Shown one piece after another: positions 51,029-61,388 of a stretch of 64,000 bases of DNA. The DNA lies in NCBI GenBank assembly GCA_028280715.1, contig JANQLG010000025.1, positions 62,001 through 126,000 on the forward strand. The letters run 5' to 3'. The notes beneath the pieces were generated by a model that did not search any database, was not told the origin of the DNA, and was given only the letters and a program-made list of their open reading frames with translations. A program made the translations under genes and the position numbers. Origin of the DNA: Spongiibacteraceae bacterium. GTDB taxonomy: Bacteria; Pseudomonadota; Gammaproteobacteria; Pseudomonadales; Dasaniaceae. Positions within the stretch are counted from its first letter, which is position 1. Each line of letters opens with the position of its first letter.

Positions 51029-52207
51029 ATGGGTGCACTGTCGGGCCTGAAAATTCTCGATTTCTCGACACTTCTACCCGGACCTTACGCCACTATGATG
51101 ATGGCTGATATGGGCGCAGAAGTTTTACGCGTAGAGTCCCCAACAAGACCTGACCTGGTTCGGGATATACCGCCTAAAGTGGATGGTATCTCCAGTAAAC
51201 ATGCCACATTGAACCGGAATAAACGAGCAATAAGTTTGGATTTAAAAAATCCTAATGCTATCGCATTAATAGAATCGTTGATCCATGAATACGATATTGT
51301 TATAGAGCAATTTCGTCCAGGTGTTATGGATCGCCTGGGTTTAGGTTATGACAGGTTGAAGGTGATTAACCCGACAGTAATTTATTGCTCAATCACCGGC
51401 TATGGTCAGACTGGCCCGTATAAAGATCGTGCGGGTCACGACATCAATTACTTATCGATAGCAGGCATCAATAGTTATTCAGGAAGAAAGGGAGAGAGAA
51501 CTCCTTTAATGGGCGCTCAGATTGCTGACGTCGCTGGCGGATCGTTACACAGTGTCATTGGAATACTGGCGGCAGTTCATCATCGCAGCCGCACAGGCGA
51601 AGGCCAATATATTGATATCAGTATGACGGATGCAATGTTTGCTTTAAATGCTATGTATGGTGCTGATTATTTAGCTGCAGGAGAAGAACCATCATCAGGT
51701 AGTGGTTGGTTAAATGGCGGCACTTTTTACGATTATTACCAAACTGCAGACAATCGCTATTTATCAATAGGTGGAATAGAGCCGCAATTTTTTGAACGTA
51801 TTTGCATCGCGTTAGGAGGAGAAGAATTATTAGCGCTAGGTATGAATAAAAATACTGACAAAAAAAATAAATTTAAACAACAGCTAGAAAAAATAATTTG
51901 CCAACAGCCATTGTCTTACTGGTTGGAAATTTTTGATGGGTTAGATGCATGTGTAGAACCGGTATTAACGTTATCAGAGGCGTGTAACCACGAACAGATC
52001 CAGGCTAGAGAAATGGTAGTTAATGTTCCTGCATCAAATGGCTCCATGCAAAAACAGATTGGCAGCCCTATTAAAATGTCTGCTTGCGATGTTAGCTATC
52101 AATTTTCCGGGAAAAAAATTGGTGCGGATAATAAAAGTATTCTTAACGAATGGTGCAGGGATGATGAATTCAAACAAAAGCTGATTGAATCAAAGGCTAT
52201 GGGTTGA
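51029..52207 (+). CDS. CaiB/BaiF family (class III) CoA-transferase
   Basis: A 392-residue CoA-transferase. LSGLKILDFSTLLPGPYATMMMADMGAEVLRVESP is the typical start. The catalytic Asp lies in GHDINYLSIAG near residue 147, equivalent to Asp169 of formyl-CoA transferase. EGQYIDISMTDAMFALN and SIGGIEPQFFERI are later conserved segments. Members move CoA between carboxylic acids such as carnitine, oxalate or bile acids. It is the first gene of an accessory catabolic block, followed after 19 bases by a LuxR activator. The upstream region holds an inverted repeat. Confidence 0.92.
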   Translation: MGALSGLKILDFSTLLPGPYATMMMADMGAEVLRVESPTRPDLVRDIPPKVDGISSKHATLNRNKRAISLDLKNPNAIALIESLIHEYDIVIEQFRPGVMDRLGLGYDRLKVINPTVIYCSITGYGQTGPYKDRAGHDINYLSIAGINSYSGRKGERTPLMGAQIADVAGGSLHSVIGILAAVHHRSRTGEGQYIDISMTDAMFALNAMYGADYLAAGEEPSSGSGWLNGGTFYDYYQTADNRYLSIGGIEPQFFERICIALGGEELLALGMNKNTDKKNKFKQQLEKIICQQPLSYWLEIFDGLDACVEPVLTLSEACNHEQIQAREMVVNVPASNGSMQKQIGSPIKMSACDVSYQFSGKKIGADNKSILNEWCRDDEFKQKLIESKAMG

Positions 52208-52226
52208 CTTAATTGGTTAACGAGAT

Positions 52227-54962
52227 ATGACATTACCACTTCTCCTATCACATTTAATGCCTCCCAGACTGCCTAATAAACTGCTGGCTAGAGAGGAGCT
52301 TTTAGCATGTCTTAGAGAGGGAAGGGCAAAGAAAGTAACTTTACTCTGCTCAGCGCCAGGAACGGGCAAGACTACTTTACTGACAATGTGGCGCAAATCA
52401 TTGTTAGGCCAAAGTCAAAATGTAGCATGGTTAACACTGTATCCTGATGAAGCTAATTCGAGGCAGCTATTAAACGGGATAATAGCGGCTATACAACATA
52501 TTTATCCAAATTTTGGTCAGAATCTCAGTCTTGCAATGAATGCGGGTAATGATCTTCCTGAAAAAATGGTTGTTGCCATTCTCTTAAATGATATAGCAAC
52601 CGATGATAAAGAAAATTATGTTTTAGTCATCGATCAATATGAGAGCATTGTTGGATCAGCCTCAGAAGAAATACTGTCTTATATCATTGAAAATCAACCT
52701 AACAATTTGCATATCGTGCTATCGAGTAACACTACACCAGCAATACCTACGGTACAACTTCAACTGTCTTCGCAATTAATGAATATAACAACAGAAGATA
52801 TGCTACTGAATTTTACAAGCACCAGTATTTTTTTGCAGGAAATAGCTGGGTTAGATGTTGAAGAAAATATCTTTAGAGCTATATATGATAAAACTGAAGG
52901 CTGGATTTCAGGATTAACACTTATCTCTGAAAAAGTTAAGAGACTTAACAATATCGATCAAACTATTGATAATTTTCCTGAAAATTGTGATGTCTTAAAT
53001 AACTATTTTGATGAGTTATTAAATCAATATTCCCAGGAATTGATTGCCTGTTTGTTAGACCTTTCTTTGTTTGTTAACTTTAGTGATCCTTTAATTGAAT
53101 ATGTTTTTGACTCGCAATCCATTTACGAAAAAAGGAATGAAATTAGAGATAATAACTTATTCCTAATAACATGCAGAAACAGTTATCGATTTATATATCC
53201 CTTCATGGTTTATTTAAGAAAAAAAGCCAACCATTCTTCGAAAAAGCATCTGATCAATCTGCATCGGAGAGCTAGCGAGTGGTATGTTGATAATAAGTAT
53301 TGGAAAGAAGCCGTAGAGCATTTTCTGGAGCTCGGAGATACAGATAATGCGATGGAATATATAGAGCATTGTGCAATGCAGTTGGTTGAACAAAGTGATG
53401 TCAATACATTGTATATATGGCTAAGTAGATTAGGGAAAGATGTAGGTGCGCACAGCACTAGTTTGAAATTAGCTGAAATATGGGCGCTTTCTTTCTTATT
53501 CAAATATGAAGAGCTAGATAAGCTGGTTGTGTCTATTGAACAGGACGCTAGCAATTGTTCTGCAGAGCATAATGCACAACTTATGACGGCAATAGATATT
53601 GTTCACAATGCTGTTCATACGTTGAATGATAGATTTGATGAGGTGAGCTTATTAGATGAAAAACTCGATTCTAACAAAGAGAGCTTAACACCATGGTTGG
53701 CAGGTGTCGCTTGGAATATCTTGAGTTTTACTAATATTTATTCAGGTAATATAAGTAAAGCGCTTCAGTGTCAAAATAAAGTTGCGTTAATTGCCAGTGA
53801 AAAAAATGTTTTTGTTAAGGTATATAGCGATGTTCTGACTGGCTTGATTCATTTTAAAAAAGCTGAAATTACCGAAGCTGAATACTTTTATCAAAGGGCA
53901 CTTGATCTAGCAGAAAATAATATTGGCCGGCGATCTCCGGCAGCTAGTGTGGCTATTGGTTATTTAGCTGAATGTCTTTATGAGAAAAATAATTATTCTG
54001 ATGTTATTGGGCTAATTGCTGATCGTTTGGATTTAGTTGATGACACATGTACTGCTGACACGGTCATACGTTCACATGTTACTCTTGCAAAATCATTTAA
54101 TTTGACGGGTGATATATGTCGTTCGTTGGATATTCTTAATAGAGGAAAACAGCACGCTCATCAAAGAGGGTGGGATAGATTATTAGCGGCATGCCTGGCT
54201 GAAGAAATTTCCATTTATTTAAAGCGTGAGGATATAAGTAACGCCAGACAGCTATTGTCTGAGTTAAAAGAACTAACCTCTAATCAATTAAGTAAAGGTG
54301 TAGAAACAGAGATTGAACTTTACTATTGTATCGCCAAAGCCCAGATCGATATTGTCGAAGGGCCTGGTTTAACGTCGGTAGAACCCCTTTTGAAAATTAT
54401 TACCAAACTTGACAGTCTAGAATGGCGATATCAAACAGTTCCCGTGATGTTACTGCTCGTCACTATTTATTCTGAATGCAGTGATCCAGAAAAAGCCATG
54501 GGATGGTTGACGCGTGCTATGCATATTGGCGTATTGGGTGATCTTAAGCGAACCTTCCTTGATCGAGGTGAGTATTTATATGAATTAATCAAACAATGGC
54601 TAGATGTGAACAAGGATAGTGATACTAGTAGAGTGGAGTTTGAATATGCTGGTCAATTACTTTTTTCCTTTGAAAAAGGTATAAGAGAAAATCAGGAAAA
54701 TAGGGTTCAACAATCATTAGCAGATGTATATAAATTATCAGACCTGCATATTAGTAGAAAAGAGCATGAGGTAATAATTTTATTGTCAAATGGCCTGTCA
54801 AACAAAGAGATTGCCAAAGCGCTTTCTATTTCTCCTGGTACAGTTAAGTGGCATTTAAAAAATATTTATAGCAAGCTTGAAGTGACAAGTCGTACAGAGG
54901 CGATATGTGAAGCTAAGGGGTTTGGGTTATTAGAAAATACATCTTTTTCAAATATTAATTAA
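52227..54962 (+). CDS. MalT-type LuxR transcriptional activator
   Basis: A 911-residue STAND-family activator. Near residues 42-52 is the Walker A motif [11 protein letters not shown], then [11 protein letters not shown] as Walker B-like. The central part (about 350-800) is helical and TPR-like ([12 protein letters not shown] and many paired helices), used for inducer binding. The C-terminal LuxR helix-turn-helix (about 840-895) is [20 protein letters not shown], then [23 protein letters not shown]. Such activators need ATP and an inducer to switch on catabolic genes. It is placed between the CoA-transferase and the TonB receptor genes, so it is the likely regulator of the island. Confidence 0.9.
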   Translation: MTLPLLLSHLMPPRLPNKLLAREELLACLREGRAKKVTLLCSAPGTGKTTLLTMWRKSLLGQSQNVAWLTLYPDEANSRQLLNGIIAAIQHIYPNFGQNLSLAMNAGNDLPEKMVVAILLNDIATDDKENYVLVIDQYESIVGSASEEILSYIIENQPNNLHIVLSSNTTPAIPTVQLQLSSQLMNITTEDMLLNFTSTSIFLQEIAGLDVEENIFRAIYDKTEGWISGLTLISEKVKRLNNIDQTIDNFPENCDVLNNYFDELLNQYSQELIACLLDLSLFVNFSDPLIEYVFDSQSIYEKRNEIRDNNLFLITCRNSYRFIYPFMVYLRKKANHSSKKHLINLHRRASEWYVDNKYWKEAVEHFLELGDTDNAMEYIEHCAMQLVEQSDVNTLYIWLSRLGKDVGAHSTSLKLAEIWALSFLFKYEELDKLVVSIEQDASNCSAEHNAQLMTAIDIVHNAVHTLNDRFDEVSLLDEKLDSNKESLTPWLAGVAWNILSFTNIYSGNISKALQCQNKVALIASEKNVFVKVYSDVLTGLIHFKKAEITEAEYFYQRALDLAENNIGRRSPAASVAIGYLAECLYEKNNYSDVIGLIADRLDLVDDTCTADTVIRSHVTLAKSFNLTGDICRSLDILNRGKQHAHQRGWDRLLAACLAEEISIYLKREDISNARQLLSELKELTSNQLSKGVETEIELYYCIAKAQIDIVEGPGLTSVEPLLKIITKLDSLEWRYQTVPVMLLLVTIYSECSDPEKAMGWLTRAMHIGVLGDLKRTFLDRGEYLYELIKQWLDVNKDSDTSRVEFEYAGQLLFSFEKGIRENQENRVQQSLADVYKLSDLHISRKEHEVIILLSNGLSNKEIAKALSISPGTVKWHLKNIYSKLEVTSRTEAICEAKGFGLLENTSFSNIN

Positions 54963-55093
54963 CAATAATAATCAACGATATATAACAGAATATGGGCTAT
55001 TGTTCGTGTTCGATTTTTCATTTCTACTATTTAATAAAGTCATTCATCCTAACAAAATGATATAACATGGCTTGCATGCCTAAGGGGATTTAT

Positions 55094-55120
55094 CCCCCCC
55101 CCTCCCATAAGTGGGTTCTT
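55094..55120 (+). repeat. C-tract element, copy 1
   Basis: Nine C, then TCCCATAAG, one variable base, and GGGTTCTT. It lies 213 bases ahead of the TonB receptor gene. A second copy differing at one base is at 58324-58350. The CCCTC...GGG part can form a small hairpin. Confidence 0.85.
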
Positions 55121-55332
55121 TAACCTAACGATAATCATTAGATTAAATTCTAGTATTTCATCTTATGCTTTGTGCATGAGGGCAAAGCTGTTCGTAGGTC
55201 TCTAATAAGGAAATAAAAACCGGATCTACTCAATTAGTTGGAGTGAAATATTAATGTGGGGTAAGGAAGCCTTTCTTTCATAAATCTAAAAATAACACTC
55301 GAATGTCACATTAAAGTGTCGAGGAAAATACT

Positions 55333-58155
55333 ATGCCATATCGTCAAAGCTATCTAAAACGTTCTATTTGTCTTGCCATGTTAATGGGGGGAGCATTACC
55401 GACAGCGCCATCCTTTGCTCAGGAATTTACGCTTGAAGAAGTGATTGTAACGGCTCGTAAAAGAGAAGAATCGGTTAATGACATTCCCGTAGCTGTAACT
55501 GCAATGTCTGGAGATCAAATGGAAGCACTACAGGCGTTTAATCCCGATGAGTTAGCGCAATACGTACCAGGCATGACGGTGGTGGGCGATGTCTACACTA
55601 TTCGCGGAATTGGCTTTAATGCAGCTAACCCAAGCTCATCAGGTACAGTAGGTGTTTCTTATGATCAGGCTACTCTGCCATATCCTGTTATGTCGAGAGG
55701 TATGACATTTGATATTGAACGTGTGGAAGTTCTAAAAGGTCCGCAAGGTACTTTGTATGGTCGCAGTACGACGGGTGGACAAATTAACTATATTTTCAAT
55801 AAGCCGACAGATGAATTTGAAGCCTCAGTGATGGTTGAAGGCGGTAACTATGATTCATGGGGTGCAGAGGCAATCGTGAGTGGTCCGGTTTTGGGTGACA
55901 CTTTACGAGCTCGCGTAGGTATAAAAACTCAGCAGTCAGAGGAAGGTTGGCAGAAGAATATTCTTAATAATGAAAGGAGAGGTGAGGATGATAGAACTTC
56001 AGGCCGGTTAGTTCTCGACTACACACCGACTGATGAGTTGGGGATTATGCTGACCTATCACCGCTGGGAAGATAAAAGCCAGACAACATCTGCTCAGGTT
56101 TTAGCAGCTGTAGCAGAAAATCCTTTTTACACTCAACCGTTCGCAGATGCTAATGGTAGAGGCTATAACCCGCTATTTATAACCGGTAGAGCTTTGGGGC
56201 TAGGGTCACCTCTTTGGGATACCATTCAACCTGATCATTTTCAGGCCAGGTTAGATGTAGCTCAGGCTAGACAGGATGCGGTGCGTTCGAATTGGGATAA
56301 TGACATGGGTGTGTGGGGATTTCGCGGTACCCAAGACGACATAAACGGTTGGTATGATTTGGCAAGTCCACATCTTAGAGTGCCCCTTGGTCAGGATCCA
56401 CGTAGTGATCGAGAAAATGACATGGTGGATTTGAAAGTGACATGGGATCTAACGGATAGTGTGACGCTGATTTCCCAAACAACCTATAACAAGTATCAAA
56501 GTACAGTAGTAGGCTGGGGCGATACGGCAGGGTATGCATTGAGTGGCGTTCCTTCAGATGTTGATCAAGAATCGTGGCAGACGGAGTTGCGTTTTACTGG
56601 GGATATCATGGATGGCCGCATGACATATAACATTGGCGGTATGTATGCGGAAGATGATGCCTGGGATGAGCAAAGTATTCATTTGCCACATGCTACTGCA
56701 ATTTATTCGTTGAGGGACTTTGGTAGTTCCTTGGCTGCAACTAAACAGCTTTATTATGATGCCACTGCCTTGTTTTTAGGTGTAGATCAGGCAAATGCAA
56801 TTTATGGTAGTCGCCCAACAGATCAAGAAATTATTGATGCTTCTGTTGCTGGTAGGTCGTGGCAGCCTTTCCAGGATTCACAGTATGACTACCATGCAGT
56901 TTTTGCACAGTCTACCTATGAGATTAATGATGAGTGGGGAGTTGAGGCAGGTGCCCGCTATCAAAAGATGGAAGGAAAAAGTCGCTCTTGTACAAGGCAG
57001 TATGAAGGCTTAGGACATTTTGCGGCAGCCTGGAACTGGTTATTCTATGCGATGGATGATAACTATGCCGGCAATGGTGGTGTGGTTCTTCCATCTCCAC
57101 CATTACCAGCCGCTGTACCTTTAAATATCATTCCTTTACCTGATGGTTCAGTAAATGGCTTTTTCCCTTGGGATAGCCAAGCAGGTATAACCGCTGGTTC
57201 AAATATCAGCACATTGCCAGGGCCAAATGCCTTGGGTCCTTTCGATTGTATTGAAACCGAGCTAACCGCTGAAACTGTCGATCCGTTAGATCCTAACAAT
57301 ACGATTAGGCGGCCAGTGGATGCAGGTGGACGCCCACATGAGTTAGATGAGGAAGCAATCTCTGCTCGTATTGCTGTGAATTATCGCCCAACGGATGACA
57401 TTATGTACTACGGCTCGATTGCCCAGGGTTATAAGTCGGGTGTATTTACTACTACGAGTGCCTCAAGTTCAAATGGTCTAGAGCCAGTTGATCAGGAAAA
57501 AGTTGTTGCCTATGAAGTAGGTTTTAAATGGTCAGCCACCGATACCGTTCATTGGAATGCAAGTGCTTATTTTTATGATTACCAAGATAAGCAGTTGAAC
57601 GGAACGATACAAGATCCATTCTTCGGTGATTTAACCGCGTTGCTTAATGTTCCTGAATCAGAAGTCTATGGCGTTGAAACCGATGTTACTTGGGCACCTA
57701 ATGCAAATTGGTTTATTACCGCCAATGCGGCTTATTTACAAACAGAGGTGACATCTGACTTCTTTGGTAATGATCCATCTGGTGCAGAACCAATAAATTT
57801 CAACGGTGAAGAATTTGCTTTATCCCCCGAGTATCAAGCGACACTGATGGTCTCCTATAACTTTGATGTTTTAGATAATTGGAATTTGCGTATAACGGGT
57901 GATGTTTCCTATACCGCAGAACAAGACGGCCAATTAGCTTCCAGTGACCCTTTATTTAAAGTGGAAGAATATACGCTTGTCGGTGTGAATGTAAATCTGA
58001 ACTCTCATGATGGTTTATGGGAAGTTAATTTATGGGGTAAAAACGTTACTGATGAATACTATTGGGGAACAGCGTCGCAAAATACCGACCAAAACCTCAG
58101 AAGTGGCATTGGTGAACCTCGTACATGGGGATTACAAGTCCGTAGAAATTTTTAG
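55333..58155 (+). CDS. TonB-dependent receptor of the catabolic island
   Basis: A 940-residue outer-membrane receptor, long for the type. The signal peptide ends near APSFAQ, followed by a TonB box FTLEEVIVTARKREES and plug NDIPVAVTAMSGDQM, with IERVEVLKGPQGTLYGRSTTGGQINY closing the plug. The barrel ends GLQVRRNF. It has several large insertions (about residues 255-345 and 465-640) that would form extracellular loops, plus a Pro-rich segment near 585-600. It resembles the receptor at 39.3 kb in the plug. The neighbours suggest import of a carboxylic or lipid-like compound. A C-tract element precedes it and a terminator follows. Confidence 0.93.
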   Translation: MPYRQSYLKRSICLAMLMGGALPTAPSFAQEFTLEEVIVTARKREESVNDIPVAVTAMSGDQMEALQAFNPDELAQYVPGMTVVGDVYTIRGIGFNAANPSSSGTVGVSYDQATLPYPVMSRGMTFDIERVEVLKGPQGTLYGRSTTGGQINYIFNKPTDEFEASVMVEGGNYDSWGAEAIVSGPVLGDTLRARVGIKTQQSEEGWQKNILNNERRGEDDRTSGRLVLDYTPTDELGIMLTYHRWEDKSQTTSAQVLAAVAENPFYTQPFADANGRGYNPLFITGRALGLGSPLWDTIQPDHFQARLDVAQARQDAVRSNWDNDMGVWGFRGTQDDINGWYDLASPHLRVPLGQDPRSDRENDMVDLKVTWDLTDSVTLISQTTYNKYQSTVVGWGDTAGYALSGVPSDVDQESWQTELRFTGDIMDGRMTYNIGGMYAEDDAWDEQSIHLPHATAIYSLRDFGSSLAATKQLYYDATALFLGVDQANAIYGSRPTDQEIIDASVAGRSWQPFQDSQYDYHAVFAQSTYEINDEWGVEAGARYQKMEGKSRSCTRQYEGLGHFAAAWNWLFYAMDDNYAGNGGVVLPSPPLPAAVPLNIIPLPDGSVNGFFPWDSQAGITAGSNISTLPGPNALGPFDCIETELTAETVDPLDPNNTIRRPVDAGGRPHELDEEAISARIAVNYRPTDDIMYYGSIAQGYKSGVFTTTSASSSNGLEPVDQEKVVAYEVGFKWSATDTVHWNASAYFYDYQDKQLNGTIQDPFFGDLTALLNVPESEVYGVETDVTWAPNANWFITANAAYLQTEVTSDFFGNDPSGAEPINFNGEEFALSPEYQATLMVSYNFDVLDNWNLRITGDVSYTAEQDGQLASSDPLFKVEEYTLVGVNVNLNSHDGLWEVNLWGKNVTDEYYWGTASQNTDQNLRSGIGEPRTWGLQVRRNF

Positions 58156-58192
58156 AGTTTTTTTAAGACCGGCATATGGTGTTTACCTCGTT

Positions 58193-58226
58193 GGCGTACC
58201 TGTTTTACCAAGGGTGCGCCTTTTTT
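58193..58226 (+). terminator. Rho-independent terminator after the TonB receptor
   Basis: GGCGTACC and GGTGCGCC pair over eight positions with one G-U wobble around a 12-base loop and are followed by six T. It lies 38 bases after the stop. Confidence 0.82.
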
Positions 58227-58323
58227 GGTTTGTAAAACGTGTATATTTTATAAGTTGCTTTAGCCTTTGCATTACTCAAAAGCTAACTTACTTTATGACT
58301 TTTTCTTCATTTTTAGGCGTCCG

Positions 58324-58350
58324 CCCCCCCCCTCCCATAAGAGGGTTCTT
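58324..58350 (+). repeat. C-tract element, copy 2
   Basis: This repeats the 55094-55120 element except for one base after CATAAG (A instead of T), here giving a full CCCTC/GAGGG five-base stem. It lies 146 bases ahead of the thiolase gene, after the receptor terminator, so each copy is in the leader or promoter region of a transcription unit of the same island. Confidence 0.85.
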
Positions 58351-58495
58351 CTTTATCCAGTGAGCATCTAAATTGACAGAAATGTTGTTGTTAAACAGTT
58401 ACTTTAATCAGTCTGAATAACAAGAAGGGCTTATTTTTAACAGTATTAATAGCGACTTAGTTAATCCGATTAGATGTTAGTAGTAAGGGATAAAT

Positions 58496-59728
58496 GTGAA
58501 ACAAAATGCCTATGTGATAGGTGCTGGTATGACTCGATTTGGTAAGCATCTCGATTTCAGTTTGAAATCATTAGCTGCAGATGCAATCACTGGGGCGTTA
58601 ACTGATGCCGGTATATCAAGTAAATCACTACAAGCCGCTTACATGGGCAATGCTGCGGCGGGAATCATTACCGGGCAGGTGTGCGTGCCAGGCCAAACTG
58701 TGTTGCGATCAATAGGCATCGGAAAAATTCCTGTTGTCAATATAGAAAATGCCTGCGCAACAGCCGCTACGGCGTTTCAACAGGCTTGCACCATGATCAC
58801 AAGTGGTGTCTACGACGTCGTATTGGCATGTGGTTACGAAAAACTGTATCACACTGACAAGTTAAAAACGTTTTCTGTATTTACCGGAGCTGTTGATGTT
58901 GAGGATATGGATAACGTTACTGCTGGCATCCAGAAAAAATTCAAAGCTGTAGGCGCTCCTCTTGAAGAAGGGGCTGGCAGCACGCGCTCATTATTTGTTG
59001 ATATCTATGCAACATGGGCACTCGAACATATGCAGCGCTATGGTACTACACGTGAACAGTTTGCCGCAGTCTCTGCTAAGAACTCTATTCATGGAAATTT
59101 AAATCCCAACGCACAGTATCAAGAAGTCATTTCAGTAGAAGATGTTCTTAATGCACGAGAAGTGGCCTGGCCCCTAACAGTACCGATGTGTTCACCACTG
59201 GGAGATGGCGCTGCTGCAGTTGTTTTAGTTAGTGAGAAGAAGGCACGGGAATTAGGTATGAGTCGAGCTGTAAAAGTAGAAGCCTCTTATCTATCCAGTG
59301 GTTGGGATTACGAAGAAGGTGAGACTGAAAGTATTGCTACTTTTGCAGCAAAAAAATTGTATGAGGAAGTCGGTATTGGGCCTTCTGATCTTGACTGTGT
59401 GGAGCTTCATGATGCCTCTGCTCCCTCTGAAATTATGTATTACGAATATCTTGGCCTTTGTGAACCTGGTGAAGGCGGTAGTTTTGTTGAGCAGGGCCAT
59501 TCTGCTCTTGGAGGCAAGGTTCCGGTCAATACTTCCGGAGGGTTGATGAGGAAAGGTCACCCTATTGGCGCTACAGGTATTGCCCAAATCGTTGAGCTAA
59601 CTGAACAGTTAAGAGGTGAAGCAGGTGGACGGCAAGTAAAGGATGCAAAAGTTGCACTGGCAGAAAACGGTGGTGGTTATATAGGAAGTGATGCCGCTTC
59701 AATGGTTATGACACTGCTGACTCGATGA
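58496..59728 (+). CDS. Thiolase family protein (SCP-x-like)
   Basis: A 410-residue thiolase with GTG start and AAGGGATAA site. The nucleophilic Cys is in NIENACATAATAFQQA near residue 87, and the base motif is SGGLMRKGHPIGATG near residue 350. The terminal NGGGYIGSDAASMV replaces the classic C-x-G; this is typical of the SCP-x/lipid-transfer group rather than FadA. Such enzymes cleave branched or sterol-side-chain 3-ketoacyl-CoAs. It starts a run of five closely spaced genes, with the acyl-CoA ligase 33 bases downstream. Its substrate is unknown. Confidence 0.9.
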   Translation: MKQNAYVIGAGMTRFGKHLDFSLKSLAADAITGALTDAGISSKSLQAAYMGNAAAGIITGQVCVPGQTVLRSIGIGKIPVVNIENACATAATAFQQACTMITSGVYDVVLACGYEKLYHTDKLKTFSVFTGAVDVEDMDNVTAGIQKKFKAVGAPLEEGAGSTRSLFVDIYATWALEHMQRYGTTREQFAAVSAKNSIHGNLNPNAQYQEVISVEDVLNAREVAWPLTVPMCSPLGDGAAAVVLVSEKKARELGMSRAVKVEASYLSSGWDYEEGETESIATFAAKKLYEEVGIGPSDLDCVELHDASAPSEIMYYEYLGLCEPGEGGSFVEQGHSALGGKVPVNTSGGLMRKGHPIGATGIAQIVELTEQLRGEAGGRQVKDAKVALAENGGGYIGSDAASMVMTLLTR

Positions 59729-59761
59729 TTGATTAATTGAAAGAATAGTAAGGCTACAACA

Positions 59762-61375
59762 ATGACTGCACGCGATGAAAATATTTTGGCGAATCTTATA
59801 GCAAATAAAGCTGAAACACAGCCAGCATTGGACGTATTAACCTTTCTCAATATATTACCTTCGGGTGAGATGGAGGAGGACGTCCGTACCTATAAGCAGT
59901 TGTGGGAAAACGGGCAAAAAGTTGCCAATGGCTTAGCAAATGAAAAAATCAAGCAAGGACAAAGTTTTGCGTTGTTCATGCAAAACCATCCTGAGTTTGT
60001 CGATGCAATGGTCGGCTCATCCATTGCGGGAACCGTATTTGTTCCAATAGATCCCCGTACTAAAGGAATTAAGCTTACCTACATGCTTCAGTTTCCTGAC
60101 TGCAAAGGTGTGATCTGTGCTGATTATGCGTTAGATGCATTAGAAGAAGTTGCCGATGATCTACCTGAGTTAGAGTGGATCTGGGTAATTTCTACCGGCG
60201 TTATTTCTGAGTTGCCACGTATTGATAAAAATATTAAGTGGCTATCTGATATTTATGAGGCACCGTATCAAGAGCTACCAGTTGCCGCTGTTGATCCAAA
60301 CCAGCCAATGCAGATGTTGTTTACTTCAGGAACTACTGGAGATCCAAAGGCGATACAGTCACCCTATACCCGTTATAGTAACGTAGCTGCCATAGGGGGG
60401 GCGTTAGGGCTTACTGAATCGGATCGACCCTATACAGGATTATCACTAACTCATGCCAATGGTCAGTTATTAACGTTGGGTAGTATTCTTTATATGGGCT
60501 TACGCGGAGTTATTAGTAGGAAATTTACCAAATCCAAGTTGTGGGATATATGCAGAAAATATAGTTGCACCACATTTAATTTGTTAGGTGGAATGGCAAC
60601 TGCTATATACAGTGAATCAGAAAAACCAGATGATGGTGATAACCCTGTCAGGTTTATACTAAGTGCGGGCATGCCCAAAGCGCTTTGGGAAGATTTTGCT
60701 AATCGTTTTGATGTTGAATTATTTGAATTTTACGGGGCAGCCGAGGGCGGTCTCACATTAAACCTGTATGGTTCAGGCCCTATTGGCAGCATCGGTAAAC
60801 CACCTCCGTCCTTAATTGCAAAAATTATCGATGAGAATGGTGATGAATGTCCCCCAAATATTTCCGGAGAAATAGTATTCCGTAATGCAGATGGCAGCTG
60901 CCCTCATGTTGAATATTACAAAAACCCAGAGGCTAGTCATAAAAAAGTTCGTGATGGTTGGTTATGGATGGGGGATATAGGGCATACAGATGAAGAAGGT
61001 TTCTTTTACTTTGACTATCGAAAGGGTGGAGGTATTCGTAAAAATGGCGATTTCATTAATCCTGCTTTTGTTGAAAAAGTCATTGCTGAACACCCGGATA
61101 TTGACGATGTATTTATTTATGGTGTAGCCAATGCTAACAGCGCTCCTGGAGAAAAGGAGGTTGTAGCAGCCATCGTCCCGCGTGAACATGAATCTTTTGA
61201 TAGTAATTCTGTATTTTCAATATGCAGAAAAAATCTCGAAGCTAATTATGTTCCGTCCTATGTGCAGATTTTAAAAGAGATACCTAAAACAGCTTCAGAA
61301 AAACCTCAAGAGCGGTTTTGTCAGGAGATGTTTAAAAACGATCCTGTAAATATTTTTACAGAAAGCAATAGATAG
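59762..61375 (+). CDS. AMP-forming acyl-CoA ligase
   Basis: A 537-residue adenylate-forming enzyme. The ATP motif is LFTSGTTGDPKAIQSPYTRY near residue 188. Later motifs are FILSAGMPKALWEDF, ELFEFYGAAEGGLTLN, WLWMGDIGHTDEEGFFYFDYR and KNGDFINPAFVEKVI; the C-terminal Lys is in KTASEKPQER near residue 516. The overall order is like crotonobetaine/carnitine-CoA ligase and other medium-size acids. It activates a carboxylic acid for the thiolase and acyl-CoA dehydrogenase next door. The next gene begins 13 bases later. The exact acid cannot be predicted. Confidence 0.9.
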   Translation: MTARDENILANLIANKAETQPALDVLTFLNILPSGEMEEDVRTYKQLWENGQKVANGLANEKIKQGQSFALFMQNHPEFVDAMVGSSIAGTVFVPIDPRTKGIKLTYMLQFPDCKGVICADYALDALEEVADDLPELEWIWVISTGVISELPRIDKNIKWLSDIYEAPYQELPVAAVDPNQPMQMLFTSGTTGDPKAIQSPYTRYSNVAAIGGALGLTESDRPYTGLSLTHANGQLLTLGSILYMGLRGVISRKFTKSKLWDICRKYSCTTFNLLGGMATAIYSESEKPDDGDNPVRFILSAGMPKALWEDFANRFDVELFEFYGAAEGGLTLNLYGSGPIGSIGKPPPSLIAKIIDENGDECPPNISGEIVFRNADGSCPHVEYYKNPEASHKKVRDGWLWMGDIGHTDEEGFFYFDYRKGGGIRKNGDFINPAFVEKVIAEHPDIDDVFIYGVANANSAPGEKEVVAAIVPREHESFDSNSVFSICRKNLEANYVPSYVQILKEIPKTASEKPQERFCQEMFKNDPVNIFTESNR

Positions 61376-61388
61376 AAGAGGAAATAAC

